Shown piece by piece: positions 11,139-22,756 of a stretch of DNA of 64,000 nt (the stretch's first letter is position 1; every line of letters begins with the position of its first letter). The DNA is from Corallium rubrum. Its lineage: Eukaryota > Cnidaria > Anthozoa > Scleralcyonacea > Coralliidae. Under the pieces are notes generated by a model. The model searched no databases and had not been told where the DNA came from. It saw only the letters and a program-made list of their open reading frames with translations. The stretch spans positions 11,696,468 to 11,760,467 of the forward strand of contig OZ036005.1 of NCBI GenBank assembly GCA_964035015.1. Reading direction: 5' to 3'. A program made the translations under genes and the position numbers.

Positions 11139-11572
11139 TAATGGACCTTTTCACCGATAGCGGCGCCATCTTGAATTCGCAATGCATTGTGGTCTATCCA
11201 GGGTAATAAGCTCAATTAAAAGGGTGATTGCTTAGTGTTGAGACACAATGCGGTAATTTTTTCTTGATAAACACTTTCATGACAACAATGTCTAGATATG
11301 ATCGTTGTCATATTAGTAAAAGCAATAATTCTCGTACGTATAAGGATACATCTGTCATGAATCTAAACTTACACGTCCCGGAATTGTTGCTTTTACCAAT
11401 ATGACAATTAATAAAATTAGATATTGTTGCCACGAAAGTATTTATAAAGAAAAAATTACCGCATTGTGTCTCAACACTACGCAATCGCCCTTTTAATGGA
11501 GCTTGTTACCCTGGATAGACCATAATGCATTGCAAATTCAAGATGGCGCCACTATTGGTGAAAAGGTCTATT
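11139..11572. mobile_element. Fold-back MITE, about 434 bp
   Basis: The ends TAATGGACCTTTTCACC and GGTGAAAAGGTCTATTA are inverted. The arms continue for about 150 bp (GGCGCCATCTTGAATT, GCATTGTGGTCTATCC, AGTGTTGAGACACAATGCGG) with mismatches. Non-coding. Confidence 0.85.
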
Positions 11573-13375
11573 AGGTCTTAGCTAGCGCTAATGAAATATT
11601 CTAAATATATGCCCCGAAACACCGCTATCGTGTTTCGTTTGAATCGTGTCCATTTATACAGTTACACGCATATTTTTTTATTTCGGCGATTTCCTGATTC
11701 GATTTCTGTTCTTTGCTCCATCCCCCCTGTTTTTGTATGAGATATTAGGAATTACTCTGAAACGCGCCAGGTGTATAGTAGATCTAGTTCTATCCTAATT
11801 CTTAGTTACTCGGGCTATACGCGTGGTAGACCGAGTCTAGGTTTCGACTCCGAGTCTGCTTCTGTTTTTTTTTTGTTTTCTTTTGAGTCAGAAAAACGGT
11901 GGCTTGGGCCTAGACGAGAAATTTTCACAAACATATATCAACATGATTATTGCTTATTTTCAGACATTAGAAGACTAGTGAATAAATCAAACGCAATCTT
12001 ACAGGTACCATGGACACACTTCTCACCGCAACCGTGGGCTGCTTAGCAACATGCTGCCTCCGTTGACTTGTGTTTGCGTCGCGGCTCTAGCTGCTGTTCT
12101 CTGGTAAGGTTTATCACTAAAGGAGTTTTAGATCCAGTTATTATTCAACTAAGCCTACTGACCGACAAGATTCAAGAGACACAGTAGAAGAGTTGGTTAA
12201 ACTTCTACAAACCGAGGCATACCAGCCATGAAATCTGGTACTCAGGTTAGTCGGATGCTAGACGTAGATTTTCAACTTTGTTCGTTTGTTAATGGAAGTC
12301 TTATAACATGGGAGGTGGAACGCGTTATTATAAGCTGGATTGCATTTACACTAATTAAATGTTAAACAAAAGACTTATTTGGTTATTTACCGAGTTTGAG
12401 GCATTGGGCATAAGTGTCACAAACTGTTAGCGCGCTAGCTCCTCTTACCGGTGAAGTTGGGCCCAGTTGAATGGAATTGGTAGTATTCGGATGGGTATTA
12501 GCTTCATGTGAGTGGAGTTATTAACTTGTCGGTTTTCTTCAATGCCGCGAGAGTTTTTCCCACTGGATTCTCTGGTTTTCCTCCTCCTTCTGTTTAAAAT
12601 GAAGGAATTGTTGTAAAAAGCAATTACGGTTGAACTTTGTCAACTTTCGGCCGGAATAATCAACGAAAATGCACTTTAGTCTACCCAGAGACTCTTGGGT
12701 TTATTCTTTTTCGGTTTCCACAACAACTGAAACTTGAATTACGCTACATTATTGCGTACAATTTTACAAAATTAAATCTCATTAATTCTTGGTCAGTTGA
12801 CAGTCTTTGATAGCTAAATAAACACAAAAAACAATAAGAAAAACCTGTACTTTCCTGACCGTCGAATTTGCTTTTGTTCAGCAGATATTTTTCCCTTCAA
12901 TTCCTTTTTGTCGCTAAAAATATTATTGGCAGAAGGTCGGTAATTCGAAAACATATTGGTTTCTTCGTTGTCATGATCTGTAAGAAAGTTTAGACCGAAT
13001 TTCCTGGTGGGTCACAGTGTTAAAAGAACTTGGACGAACGTTTGTCGAACAGCGGCCGGGAAGATTTTGCAGGCCCTCTCAAAACTATCTATCGCCTCTA
13101 GGGCCTAGTCTCGCTGTGCATAATGGGATTAGTCCCTATTTTGTTTACAGCATCTGGCAGGCCCTCTCAAAAGTATGACCTGTCCATCATGCAATGAGGC
13201 CCTGCGAAGGAGGCAGATAAAGGATAAAGGACTGGGGGGTAATCATCCTTACTCGCAGTCAGCGGCTGAATTGCGAAGGACGCGCAGATCAACGTGGCCG
13301 TGTCGAGGCATATCAGAGGCGCTCAAGGCAGCCGCCATACAACACAGTTCAGACCACGGATCACACGGCTAAGAT
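11573..13375. other. Unassigned DNA with short repeats
   Basis: No coding sequence recognised. GGCAGGCCCTCTCAAAA-type sequence occurs at about 13067 and again at 13157, bracketing about 90 bp. A TTTTCCCACTGGATTCTCTG stretch near 12550 resembles the SINE-associated motif at 13376-13480 and 23432-23530, so decayed SINE material is likely. Confidence 0.4.
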
Positions 13376-13480
13376 GTTAGGTGTTGATTTTATACAGGTA
13401 GCTAGGAAAACCGGAGAACCCGGGGAAAAACCCTCGAAGCACAGGAGAGATCAACTACAACTCAACTCAGATAAGTCAAA
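13376..13480 (-). repeat. SINE-like repeat fragment, copy 1
   Basis: Its reverse complement (GTAGTTGATCTCTCCTGTGC, TTCGAGGGTTTTT, CGGGTTCTCCGGTTTTC, then ACAACACC or ATCAACACC) matches 23432-23530 in the plus sense. Dispersed repeat; the family is not identified. Confidence 0.7.
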
Positions 13481-13489
13481 GCTTCATCA

Positions 13490-14545
13490 GAACGTGGCTT
13501 AAAATGTGGTGTTCCACAAGGATCCATTACACTATTTTTCTTAATTTACATAAATGATCTACCGGAATGTTTAAACAAAACTCGAGCTCGATTATTTTCT
13601 GATGATACAAATATAACAGCAACAGGAGAAACGATAAATGAAATTGAGATTGCAGTAAACTCAGATTTAGAAAATCTTCGGAAATGGCTCATAGCCAATA
13701 AACTAAGTCTGAATGTTACAAAAACTGAATTTCATTGATTGGTTCAAAACAGAAGCTACAACGAATCAACGATTGTCAGCTAAATATTAATATTGAAGGC
13801 AAACAAATTAAGCAAATATCTGAAAGTAAAACCCTGGGGTTATAATCGATCAGCACTTAAATTGGAAAAGTAACACTGAAAACAAAGAAACTTACTTCAG
13901 GATTAGGCGTCCTTCGACGTCTAAAAGAATTTGTTGACAAAAACCACTTTTATCAGTATATAATGCTATAATACAGCCATATTTTAATTACTGTTGTGAA
14001 GTTTGGAATGTGTTTTGTGAAACCCAGTCTACGCGTTTACAAAAACTTCATAACAGAGCTGCTCGTATTAATATAGCAAATATACCCAATGAAGTAAGGC
14101 AAGAAACGGCTTTAAGTGAATTAGGTTGGGAACCACTAAAACAAAAAGCTGAAATCATGTTTAAAATACTTAACAATATGGGGTCAGATGTCTGAACAAA
14201 CTATTTACGTTCAGACAAGACGTTTTAAGTCACAATGTTCGGGACAGTTTTTCTAAAGTGTGTTTGCCACAACCACGAACAAACAACATAAAAAAAGTGT
14301 TATGTTTGATGGCGCCTCAGTGTGGAATTCGCTACCATCAGACATAAGAGAGAGTAAATCCTTTTCAAGTTTTAAACGAAAAATTGCTACTTATGTTGAT
14401 ACACACTACGATTTTCCCTATATATCTTTGTAAATGTATGTAATATAGCTAAGTACTGTTCTTTTATTTTCCTGTTTGTAAATAATGTAATTTTGCTTCT
14501 ATTGTTTTACATGCCCATCGTGGTTAAATAAATAAATGTATCTAT
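13490..14545 (+). mobile_element. CR1/L2-like LINE, 3' fragment
   Basis: The translation across frames gives CGVPQGSITLFFLIYINDLP, the catalytic block RLFSDDTNITATGE (FSDD in place of YADD), NKLSLNVTKTEF, and a C-terminal region with RLQKLHNRAARI (14010-14195) and WNSLPSDIR-like sequence. Several frame breaks are present. The 3' end is a short tandem tail, (TATC)n, after TAAATAAATAAATG, typical of L2/CR1. It abuts 5S-like sequence. Confidence 0.85.
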
Positions 14546-14569
14546 CTATCTAGCTCGAAAACGGGGTGT

Positions 14570-14632
14570 TCCCAAGAGGTCACCCATCCAAGTATACTAA
14601 CCCCGCGTCTAACCGGGCCCACCAAGGCTTGT
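14570..14632 (-). pseudogene. 5S rRNA-like 3'-half remnant
   Basis: The reverse complement reads GGTTAGTATACTTGGATGGG, TGACCTCTTGGGAACACC and CCG. This closely matches the 3' half of metazoan 5S rRNA (GGUUAGUACUUGGAUGGG, UGACCGCCUGGGAAUACC). The 5' half is not recognisable, so it is a remnant or part of a 5S-derived SINE, not a functional gene. Confidence 0.65.
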
Positions 14633-14754
14633 TCAATAAAACCAAGCGGAAATACTTTCCCGTACAGACCAAGGAAACGAGGTTATAATAACCAATTTAT
14701 TATATGGCTATTGGTTCATGTTATTTTAAAGTTTTGAATTCATGTCTTTGGACA

Positions 14755-15060
14755 TAAGGGGTGTTGGTGGCATAGTGCATGGTTAGTGCACGTGCCTTTC
14801 ACCTCTGCGACCCGGGTCCGATTCCTACACGGTACAGTTATCTGATTAAAAAAAATAAATTTCACCTTGGCCGCATGTGAGAAGAGTGCTTCCAGTTTGA
14901 CTCTACCAAACACCACAGGTTTCCTCCGGGTACTCCGGTTTCCTCCTGTAGTAACACTGGACCAATGAGGGTGGGCCCTTATTGGATCTCTGAGGATAAC
15001 AGTTTAGATATAACTGATAGAGTCGTTATCCAGTATAAATAAAGTTAGTTTAGTTTTTTA
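14755..15060 (+). mobile_element. tRNA-derived SINE
   Basis: The head carries an A-box-like TGGCATAGTGCATGG and a B-box-like GGGTCCGATTCC about 40 bp apart, as in a tRNA promoter. A body with TTTCCTCCGGGTACTCCGG, a motif found in many animal SINEs, follows. The tail is AT-rich and ends TAGTTTAG. The SINE class is inferred; the tRNA of origin is not assigned. Confidence 0.65.
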
Positions 15061-17859
15061 GTTTAGAGTTTGCCGTTACCTTACCTGTTAACTTTTTTGT
15101 GTCGCTTCTTGTTTACACTAGTTTGGCTTTTATTTGTCGTGTAATTTAGGCAAACAACTTTAGCAAATTTAATTGTTTAGCAAATATTTGAATAAAAGTA
15201 CCTATAGTTTTCTTTTATTTGTTTTGAAATTCGTATACTAGCTTTCCCGACAAAATTAACCGGTCCAAGAAAAAGCGTTTGACCGGTCGGTCACAATATT
15301 GTATATAGGATTTCGAACGCTCAATCCGCATGTGAATAAATCAATCAATCAATCAGCATGTGACGTTTTGCGTACGGACCAGGAAAAGAACTCCGTCAAT
15401 ATTAATAGTGAACCTGCACTGCACAATCCAATGAGAACGAACGAATAACCTTATTAACTGAAGGACTCAGTCGTCCAGAGTCGTACCAGGTGATTTCTGT
15501 GCCGGTATGATTCAAATGGTCTTACGAATAGCATGATATGTATGCCGCGTTTCTCGATCGGGTTCCAGCGTGAAGGTATACGGCTATACGCGTTTTGGTC
15601 GTTCTTATATACTGAATGTTGACGACTATTGACTACATTCCGGCAACAGTCAGTCAATGAAATCTAAGATTTTGCTTGCCATATAATTAGCATAACTACA
15701 TATTCGTCCATTCTCGTTGGATTGTGCAGGTTCACTAATGACAAGACGCCTGGGTCAGGCGTCTGGATCCGGCGTTCACTCGGGCACTGGCAAAGTGTGG
15801 CGGTCTCACTCTCCTCGGCAGAGGTTCTATACCGGCGTGAGAGGTTCTATGGGCCGAGGAATTAGAGCAGATCGAAGGGTGAAAGTGGTGCATACCGCTT
15901 CACACTGGTGAACCTATTTACGATCAAGACAGTTGTCAGCCACATCCGATCACTGTTAAACTACAAAGTCAGTCAGTTACTTTCGAAATCTACCAACAAT
16001 GTGCAAGAACACCATGATTAAAAGGCAAAGCTGTTCAACTTTTTGTCCAACTCCAAAAGCAAATTAAGGAGCAAAGAACTTTCAACATGCCTCAGTCACG
16101 GCCTCATTCCATCACATGGCTAACAACTCACCAGTAGTATGAATAGTAGGGGAAGTAAAATGTGCAAAAATGCAAAATCGCGAAGAAACAAACAACCCAA
16201 AAACCGAGCCAAAACCTAGACTCGGCCTCCACAGGTACTGGCAACAAAACACACTGTTTCTCTTGGTGCCCCGAGACCGCGGCGCAGGAAGCAAAGCCGG
16301 TTGGGCGACAACGAGCGGTCGAGGGGCAACAAAACACACTGGTTTCCCTAGGTTTACCAGTAAAAAGTGTTTTGTTATATAATTATCAAGTGTTAAATGA
16401 CAACAAAAATGTTGAGCAAAACTCCTTCAGACATTGTTTTAAATAAAGAAAAACTCGAACAAACCAAGACGAACCGAACCCAACAATCTACTTCCAGTTT
16501 TCATATTTTTTCCTGGGGAAGAATAAGTAATGTTGTCCATCATGGTTACACGGAAAACATCACGCTTTTCGGACCGCAACGACCGCAACGTGAGGACCGC
16601 TCGCCTAGAATCTAGAATCACAAAGCTAGAAAAACGGACTTTGACATATACTGATAATTATATAAGACATATTGTGAGGTCTGTACGTACGGAAAAGTAT
16701 TTGCCTTGGTTTTCGTACACCACATATTTGACTACAAATTTAGGAGAGACAATTTAGACAATATCTTCACTTCGCTTAGGCAATTTCATGTTTTTGAAAA
16801 CTAACTCGGGTTATTTATCTCAAATTGCCCTCAAAAACATGTAATTACTAGTACTAATTATCTCATAAAGACCATATAATAAACTACTTATTCACTTCGC
16901 TTGTTCAGTCCGTACCAGTAAAATATCGGTCCTCTCTTTTTCGCGCAGACCTTGACTCGCTGCATGTGCTCGTCTTGATCTGTGCTAAAAATTAAAACCG
17001 TTAATTGGTCCGATATATAACAAGACGCCTGCTTAGGCGTACATTCGGGCTACTGAGTGATTGCTGCAACCTGCTGAACTTTGGCATGCCATAGCCCTTG
17101 CACGGAGCAGTGTGCACAAACGTTTGTTTAAATGTACATAAATTTCAGACGCAATGAAGTTATGCAATGTAGAACTGCACTGAGACTCTGAAAGCTATTT
17201 TGATTGTGCGGTTAGAGGTACTTTTAATTATCGATTTGCGAGTATTAAAATTAAAAATTACGACAATAGACCTTATTCCAAAATGGTTAACATTTTATAA
17301 TTCTTTTATGTGCATATCAATTAGCTCTTATCACCTTGTTTTAAAGTAAAAATTCTTTTGAATTTTTGTATTCATATTTATATTTTGATCAGTGATGTGC
17401 TTGACACAACCACAGAATAGGAACATGACTGCCGGTCAATTTTCGAAGTGATATAAGACTCGAAGTCTAGGCTCCATATATGTGAAGTATTGCGCAATTT
17501 TGACATTTTGTGGAACCCGGTGATACGTGCAACAACGCTATTCAACTTGCAACGCAACAATGTTGCAGCAATTTTCTGCTCGTGTTACTTCACCTTCACG
17601 CTCGATCAAATAATAGTACCTTATAATTAAGTGTTTGGAAACGCGCCCAAAGTCTTTGACTTTGTTCTTTGTTTTTGTTCACGTTTGTATACCTTCACGC
17701 TTGCTGAACACATTGTATTTTGGTATAATGAAGCGATCAGCCAATAAGAGCGTTGCTGTATAAATATTAAATGAACGGAAAAAAAAAGATTTGCGCACTT
17801 TCAGATCACTCTCAACATAAATTAAAAACTAATCGAAACAAACCTACTTCCTCTAACCC
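15061..17859. other. Unassigned DNA with repeat traces
   Basis: No gene recognised. Contents include a GACAAGACGCCTGGGTCAGG-type block near 15740 with a relative near 17024, and a duplicated GCAACAAAACACACTG near 16241 and 16327. A GCAACAATGTTGCAGCAA block near 17545 is shared with 21385-21640. An internal piece (GAACACATTGTATTTTGGTA, about 17706) resembles the MITEs at 31847 and 34193. Confidence 0.45.
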
Positions 17860-18475
17860 ACTGGCACGAATATCTGGACATGGTATTCTTTTTCAAAATA
17901 ATCAATCAATATATTTCATTTGACAAAACTACAATTCCTGAAAAATGCAAACCTACCAACGTACCTACAAGATCTCAGAATAAAACAGATGGCAGCGCTT
18001 TCCAACAGCGATCGTATAGAACATCGATCGATGTACGGTAAATTATACCTAATAAGAGCTCCAAGAATATCTGAATATGGAACGTGCTGCCTCAAGAAAT
18101 AACCCGGACTACTAATCTTTCAAATTTCAAAAACAAACTAAAAGAATACTACCACTCTGCTATTATCTCTATACATACCATTCTGAAGACCCACGCACCT
18201 GGAAATCAATTTGTATTAAATGCAACTCTGTCCGTAGTCTATGTGTTTCCTCTACTTGTTGTTTTTAGACCTCCTTCAGCTAGCTTCATCTTAAATGTTT
18301 TTACTTGTTATGTTTATATCATATAATTATATTTGTATCACATATTATTTAATGTAAATAGTAGACAATCAGGACCCACAGTAATCGGCCTCAGCTGTTG
18401 CGGTGTTCCTATCCTTGTATTTATTTAGTCAAGGTAAAGTTAAATAAAATAAAATAAAAATAAAAAAGAATAAAT
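17860..18475 (+). mobile_element. LINE 3' fragment (RT C-terminus and 3' UTR)
   Basis: The translation has NSDRIEHRSMYGKLY, then WNVLPQEITRTTNLSNFKNK and LKEYY after a frame change. This is the usual extreme C-terminus of CR1/L2-type RT proteins (LWNxLPxxIRxxxxLxxFKxxLKxYY). The 3' end is an AAATAAAATAAAATAAAA tail. Confidence 0.75.
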
Positions 18476-18965
18476 TGCAGTTCATTGTCAGCTGCTTTGT
18501 TGTTCACTGCGTCTCCAGACAATTTAATTCTAGGGATTATGGTCAATAAGTATAGTTATTATTATGGGTACATATGCCCTAATTCTATATATTTATAGTG
18601 TAATTTAGACGAATTCTTGCTATTTTTGAACAATTAATTTAGGGAGCGTTTGCCATCATGTTGCTTTATGGGGTAGTGCGTGTAACCCTCTCGAGTAAAG
18701 GTGAGTGAAACGTCAAAACAGGTTTAATTACGTGTTCTATACTGTATTCCAATAGACGCCCTGAGCGTTTATTAAAGGCTCTACAGAGAGGGGCGTTGGT
18801 TAGAGAGAGGCGTCTATTTATCACACAATCTATTAAATCGTCATCATATATTATATGCGGTCCTCATCGGACTTGCTAACTACAATCATGGAATAATTAC
18901 ATTGGGACAACTTGCAACAATGTCACTTCTAAGTAAAGATGCATTTTGCACAGTTAAGTTATCCT

Positions 18966-19065
18966 CCCTACCCCTCCCCCACCATACAACGTTGGTTCAC
19001 AAACATGGTAGAGGTGCGGGTAAGGCCTACCCCCAGGGACCAACATTGCATGGTGGGGGTAAGGG
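18966..19065. repeat. Imperfect inverted repeat
   Basis: CCCCTCCCCCACCATACAAC and GTTGGT pair with ACCAAC and ATTGCATGGTGGGGGTAAGG. Short GC-rich fold-back of unknown origin. Confidence 0.6.
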
Positions 19066-19185
19066 GGGAGAGTAGACTTGTGGGGGTAGAGGAAGACCTG
19101 TGATGGTGGTTTGGAGCAGGCGACTTATTTTTTTTAAAGAGTTTACGATGCCGTCAGAAATCGCGCTCCCACGGAAAATGTCTCA

Positions 19186-19500
19186 ATTAATTATTCTATG
19201 ATATTGTAGCTCGCCGACGTCTGCAATCCAGTATCTCTCTTCAAGACATCCACGTATATCTGCCCCTGCGCCCGTGCCTCGGCTCCCACTTGATAGTGCG
19301 ATGGGCAGAAATACTGGGTGTCGATGACAGTAAGCCGCTAGTTTCATCCTCCGTGATGCGATCTTGTCACCTACTCGTGGGAGCTCGGATCGTGATTCTT
19401 CCAAGAGATGTTGAGTGCCGCTCTCAACATACGCGCGTGCAGCACGCATTCAGTGACTTCTCCAGCTCAGGAGTTAGGGTCCATGTCCTGTAGCCATAGA
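19186..19500 (-). mobile_element. LINE C-terminal RT remnant
   Basis: The minus strand reads, across frames, TWTLTPELEKSLNACCTR, MLRAALNISW, ELPRVGDKIASRRMKLAAYC and HRHPV. This tract (LPRVSDKIAxRRxxLAGHCxRHP) is typical of the region after the RT domain in RTE- and jockey-related animal LINEs. It has at least two frame breaks and ends about 100 bp upstream of the host exon at 19599. Confidence 0.7.
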
Positions 19501-19598
19501 GTAAGTTAGTTATTAAAGCATGCTCTGTACCTGTGTGCGCTTTAATGGAAAGGTTTGTTTTCCAACAATTGATTTCATATATTATTCACTTTTTAAAG

Positions 19599-19856
19599 AT
19601 CCTTATCGTTGGATATTATCACGTGGTAAACCAGCTATTCAATCATCAACTGAAGGAAGTCACGTGGCATCCTACGCAACTGATGGCGACTACAACAACT
19701 ACGATCTTCCAATAAACTACAGTCAAACCACTGTTTCGGACGATCCTTATTTACAAGTTGACCTAGGAAAAACGGTCTCAGTTGACTTTGTCGTACTCAA
19801 CCTTCCAATGCTTACAGATCCACCAAAAGTCTACGGTTCCATTCGACTTTTACTCG
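19599..19856 (+). CDS. Exon: F5/8C (FTP-type lectin) domain 1, first half
   Basis: The translation begins DPYRWILSRGKPAIQSSTEG and includes ASYATDGDYNN, DDPYLQVDLGKTVSVDF and VYGSIRLLL. The pattern Q-S-S, then A-x-D-G, then Y-L-Q-V-D-L-G is that of the discoidin / F5/8 type C fold, most like the fucolectin-tachylectin-pentraxin (FTP) group. It is 258 nt and phase 1 at both ends (TTTAAAG|AT, CTCG|GTAAGG), and joins in frame to 22472-22645. Confidence 0.85.
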
Positions 19857-19871
19857 GTAAGGGAAAATGAA

Positions 19872-20008
19872 TGTTTATCAGGTCTGACGTCACGTACGTC
19901 ATGTCTTCTTCTGATTAGCCAATAAATTAAATTGTTGTCTCCCAAAAAATTATTGGCCAATCAGAAAAGGGGTGTGACGTTCGTGACGTCAAACCTGATA
20001 AAACCTCA
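19872..20008. repeat. Hairpin, about 137 bp
   Basis: TTTATCAGGTCTGACGTCAC and CTGATTAGCCAATAA pair with TTATTGGCCAATCAG and GTGACGTCAAACCTGATAAA. Directly downstream of the exon donor. Confidence 0.75.
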
Positions 20009-20407
20009 TTTTGAGTATTAGAAATACACTTAATTAAGTGATTCCTCATTTTTTGTTGCGCAGCCTTTCTGCGCATAATTCTGCAATATTAATTCAAGAT
20101 GTATCCGATATCCAAGTGTTAGTGGCGAAAACACACCTCAGTCTCGGTGAATAGTGTAGGTTTATAATATAGAATATCCAGCACTATTCACCTCACTTCA
20201 GTGAATAATTGTTAATTAACACCCCTTTATGTGATTCCTCAGTTTTTTTATTGCGCAGCCTTTCTGCACATACTTATGCAATACTAATGCAAGATGTATC
20301 CAAGTGTTAGTGATATTTTTATACTTAATTTTGTTGTAAAATTCGCGAAGGATCGGACTTTGTGATATTGGTCATATCAGATTAGGCAATGGTGTATATT
20401 AGTATCT

Positions 20408-20503
20408 AATATGTTTCATGTTGAATTTATAATTAAGAAATGTGGTAATAAACGGAGTCTTTGTTTGTGCCGTTTATTATCTGATTTCTTAATTATAAAT
20501 TCA
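20408..20503. repeat. Hairpin, about 96 bp
   Basis: TGAATTTATAATTAAGAAAT and AATAAACGG pair with CCGTTTATT and ATTTCTTAATTATAAATTCA. Confidence 0.75.
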
Positions 20504-20571
20504 GTTAGCGCGACCTTTGCCGGGTTTGAAAACTCATACACATGACCAAATATTTTCCCCCGATTGGCTAG

Positions 20572-20672
20572 CCTGCGTCGCATCCGGCCTTATTTGAAAT
20601 CCGAGATTGAAACCCGAGAAAAGATGGACATTTCTCGGTTTCAAATAAGGCCGGATGCGACGCAAGCTACCG
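20572..20672. repeat. Hairpin, about 100 bp
   Basis: GCCTGCGTCGCATCCGGCCT and TATTTGAAA pair with TTTCAAATA and AGGCCGGATGCGACGCAAGC. Confidence 0.8.
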
Positions 20673-20937
20673 ATTGGCTAATTAGCTTATGAATTATAAT
20701 ATTAAGTCTCCTATCCAGTTCCCCTTCCATTATCTGTAGTATTTGCAATGCTGTCTGCTGGCATTCATCTCAGAAAAAAATTAAATTAAAATTTAATTGA
20801 AATTTAATTTAAATTAATTTTTTTAATTATTATTTAATTAAATTCGTCTGAATTAAATTTGTCGCACCAAACGAAGTTGCATTGATGTCGACTAAAAATA
20901 ATCAACGAAGATAATATGAATTAAATTTGTCTGAATT

Positions 20938-21233
20938 AAAGTGTCTATGAAATGAAAAATTCGTTGGCATTTTTGTTGTTTTATTGTACAGAGGAGCATG
21001 ACAGGAACACTCACTGATAACAGATGGATCATTAATAGTGAAATCTATTGTTCTTATGCATAGTTGTCCATCTGCGTACGTCATAAGCATTGTTTCCGAA
21101 AGCCCATTTTTTCTCCAAGAACGACCAGCCATGGCAAACTTTGAGAGCTGATAGCGCGAAAACTACGCATCAGATTCTCTTGAAATTTTCAGTGAGTGCT
21201 CCTGCCATGCTCCTCTGTACAATAAAACAACAA
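20938..21233. mobile_element. Fold-back MITE, copy 2 (shortened)
   Basis: It begins AAAGTGTCTATGAAATGAAA like 8313-8764 and has the same ACAGAGGAGCATGACAGGA block. About 100 bp is missing from the left arm and the right end is lost after CTCCTCTGTACAATAAAACA. Confidence 0.8.
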
Positions 21234-21278
21234 TTTAAATGTGACGATTGTGCGACGTATAAACCTTGGAACATGTAG

Positions 21279-21330
21279 AAACGTTCTCTCTGACGAAGTG
21301 CCTTCGCTCGAAACGTTAGAAACTACGTTT
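21279..21330 (+). ncRNA. Hammerhead-ribozyme-like motif (Penelope-type terminal repeat remnant)
   Basis: Core order: CTGACGA (21290-21296), a stem-II hairpin region (21297-21309), GAAAC (21310-21314) and cleavage triplet GTT (21315-21317). Stem I is TCT/AGA next to the core plus AAACGT (21279-21284) with ACGTTT (21325-21330), separated by an internal loop as in type I hammerheads. Stem III is minimal (AC/GT). Stem II has one extra A and one mismatch. Hammerheads in Penelope-like terminal repeats are established; catalysis here is not shown. Confidence 0.55.
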
Positions 21331-21384
21331 AATAATTTCGGCAGTACTCAAACCTGAAAGTGAAGTAATACGAGCAACCAATTG

Positions 21385-21640
21385 CTGCAACATTGTTGCG
21401 TTGCAAGTTGAATAACGTTGTTGCACGTATTACCACCCACCTTAAACATTAATTGTCACGCAACAATGATTTTGTTGCAAGTTGAATCAGCATGTTGCAC
21501 AAGCAGAACTGGATCCTACTTAATTTTTCAACAAATTTTTTCAGCTTGCAACAAAATCATTGTTGCGTGACAATGTTTAAGGTGAGTGGTAATACGTGCA
21601 ACAACGCTTTTCAAGTTGAAGAAAAATGTTGCCCGTTTTA
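21385..21640. repeat. Inverted repeat rich in GCAACA/TGTTGC
   Basis: TTGTCACGCAACAATGATTT and CACGTATTACCAC occur again in inverse orientation near 21545-21605. A related block is at about 17512-17590. Probable fold-back element. Confidence 0.65.
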
Positions 21641-21689
21641 CCTCACCTTTACAATATTTCGATTTGTATTTTAACACTGCCTACGAAGC

Positions 21690-22330
21690 TGGGGCAATAC
21701 CTATTCCACTACAACTAATCCTTTATATATATTGCAAAAAAAGGCTATTCGTATTATAACTTTCTCTGATTTCTATGATCATACTGATCCATTATTTATA
21801 AAACTAAAAATGATAAAATTTTCCGATCTAGCTTATTTTTATACTGCTGTTTTTATGTTTGACTTTCATGCAGATGATCTTCCCTCTTCATTTCAAAATT
21901 ACTTTACTGCTGTTAGCAATATACACCATCATAACACAAGACTAGCTTATCGATCTACCTACTCTTTACCAAAGGTTAGGACTAACTATGGCAAATTTAA
22001 TATTAGATATATTGGTGCAAGTATATGGAACTCAATTGATGAACAAACAAAGAGTTTAAATAAAACAAATTTCAAGAAAAAACTGAAAAGCAATATTCTT
22101 GATAAATATATTCATATTTGTTAAATATGGATATATTCATAATTAACACCACTTATTTTACCTTTTCTCCAAACGGTTAATTTCTTAATTAGTTGTTATT
22201 AATATAGAAAGCCAACTAACCAGGCTAGTCTTTTGACTATTTTAGTTGGCTTTTTACCAAAAAAACGCGTACAATATTCTTCTTGTTAATTAATTAATTT
22301 AAATTTATGGTAATAAAGATTCTTCTTCTT
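21690..22330 (+). mobile_element. LINE 3' fragment with intact RT C-terminus
   Basis: A 130-codon open frame (21732-22124) contains MQKKAIRIITFSDFYDHTDP, LAYFYTAVFMF, NTRLAYRSTYSLPKVRTNYG and IGASIWNSIDEQ. This is the C-terminal region of CR1/L2/jockey-type LINE proteins. The RT core is missing (5' truncation). The 3' UTR carries a short TAGTTGGC/GCCAACTA hairpin near 22205-22255 and ends near GATTCTTCTTCTT. Confidence 0.85.
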
Positions 22331-22471
22331 AGAAGCACCCTACTTTTATTTCACTGCTTAGAACATGTAGTTTAATTGGTAAAATGCCAAATATTACCTA
22401 TAATATACCCATTCTTTTTTATCTTATTTGGTCAAACTCATGAATATAATGCATGTTTGCTTATATTTTAG

Positions 22472-22645
22472 GTCAGACTTCATCGCTCTCTGATTCGTCA
22501 ACTGTGTCGTTTAATGGGCCTCACAATAGACACAGATATACCTTAATTCACTGCTCCAGGTGGGGAAGGTACCTGACAGTTCAAAGTAAGCTGAACGCTG
22601 TCGAGCTCAGTGTGGTCGAGGTGGCCGTGCATAGAAGACCCATAG
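22472..22645 (+). CDS. Exon: F5/8C (FTP-type lectin) domain 1, second half
   Basis: The translation includes SSLSDSSTVSFNG, then CSRWGRYLTVQSKLNA and VELSVVEVAVHRRP. The block W-G-R-Y-L-T-V-Q followed by E-L-S-V-x-E-V closes the F5/8C/FTP fold. It is 174 nt and phase 1 on both sides (TTTTAG|GT, CATAG|GTTAGT). With 19599-19856 it makes a domain of about 144 residues. Confidence 0.85.
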
Positions 22646-22756
22646 GTTAGTACAATGGGGCATAACCTACGGGCCTGCTCTTCTACAAAGGGACCATTAT
22701 CACTCAGACGTTTAACAAGTTGTTCAATGTTTCTTGGAGCTTAAATTTGCCAAATG

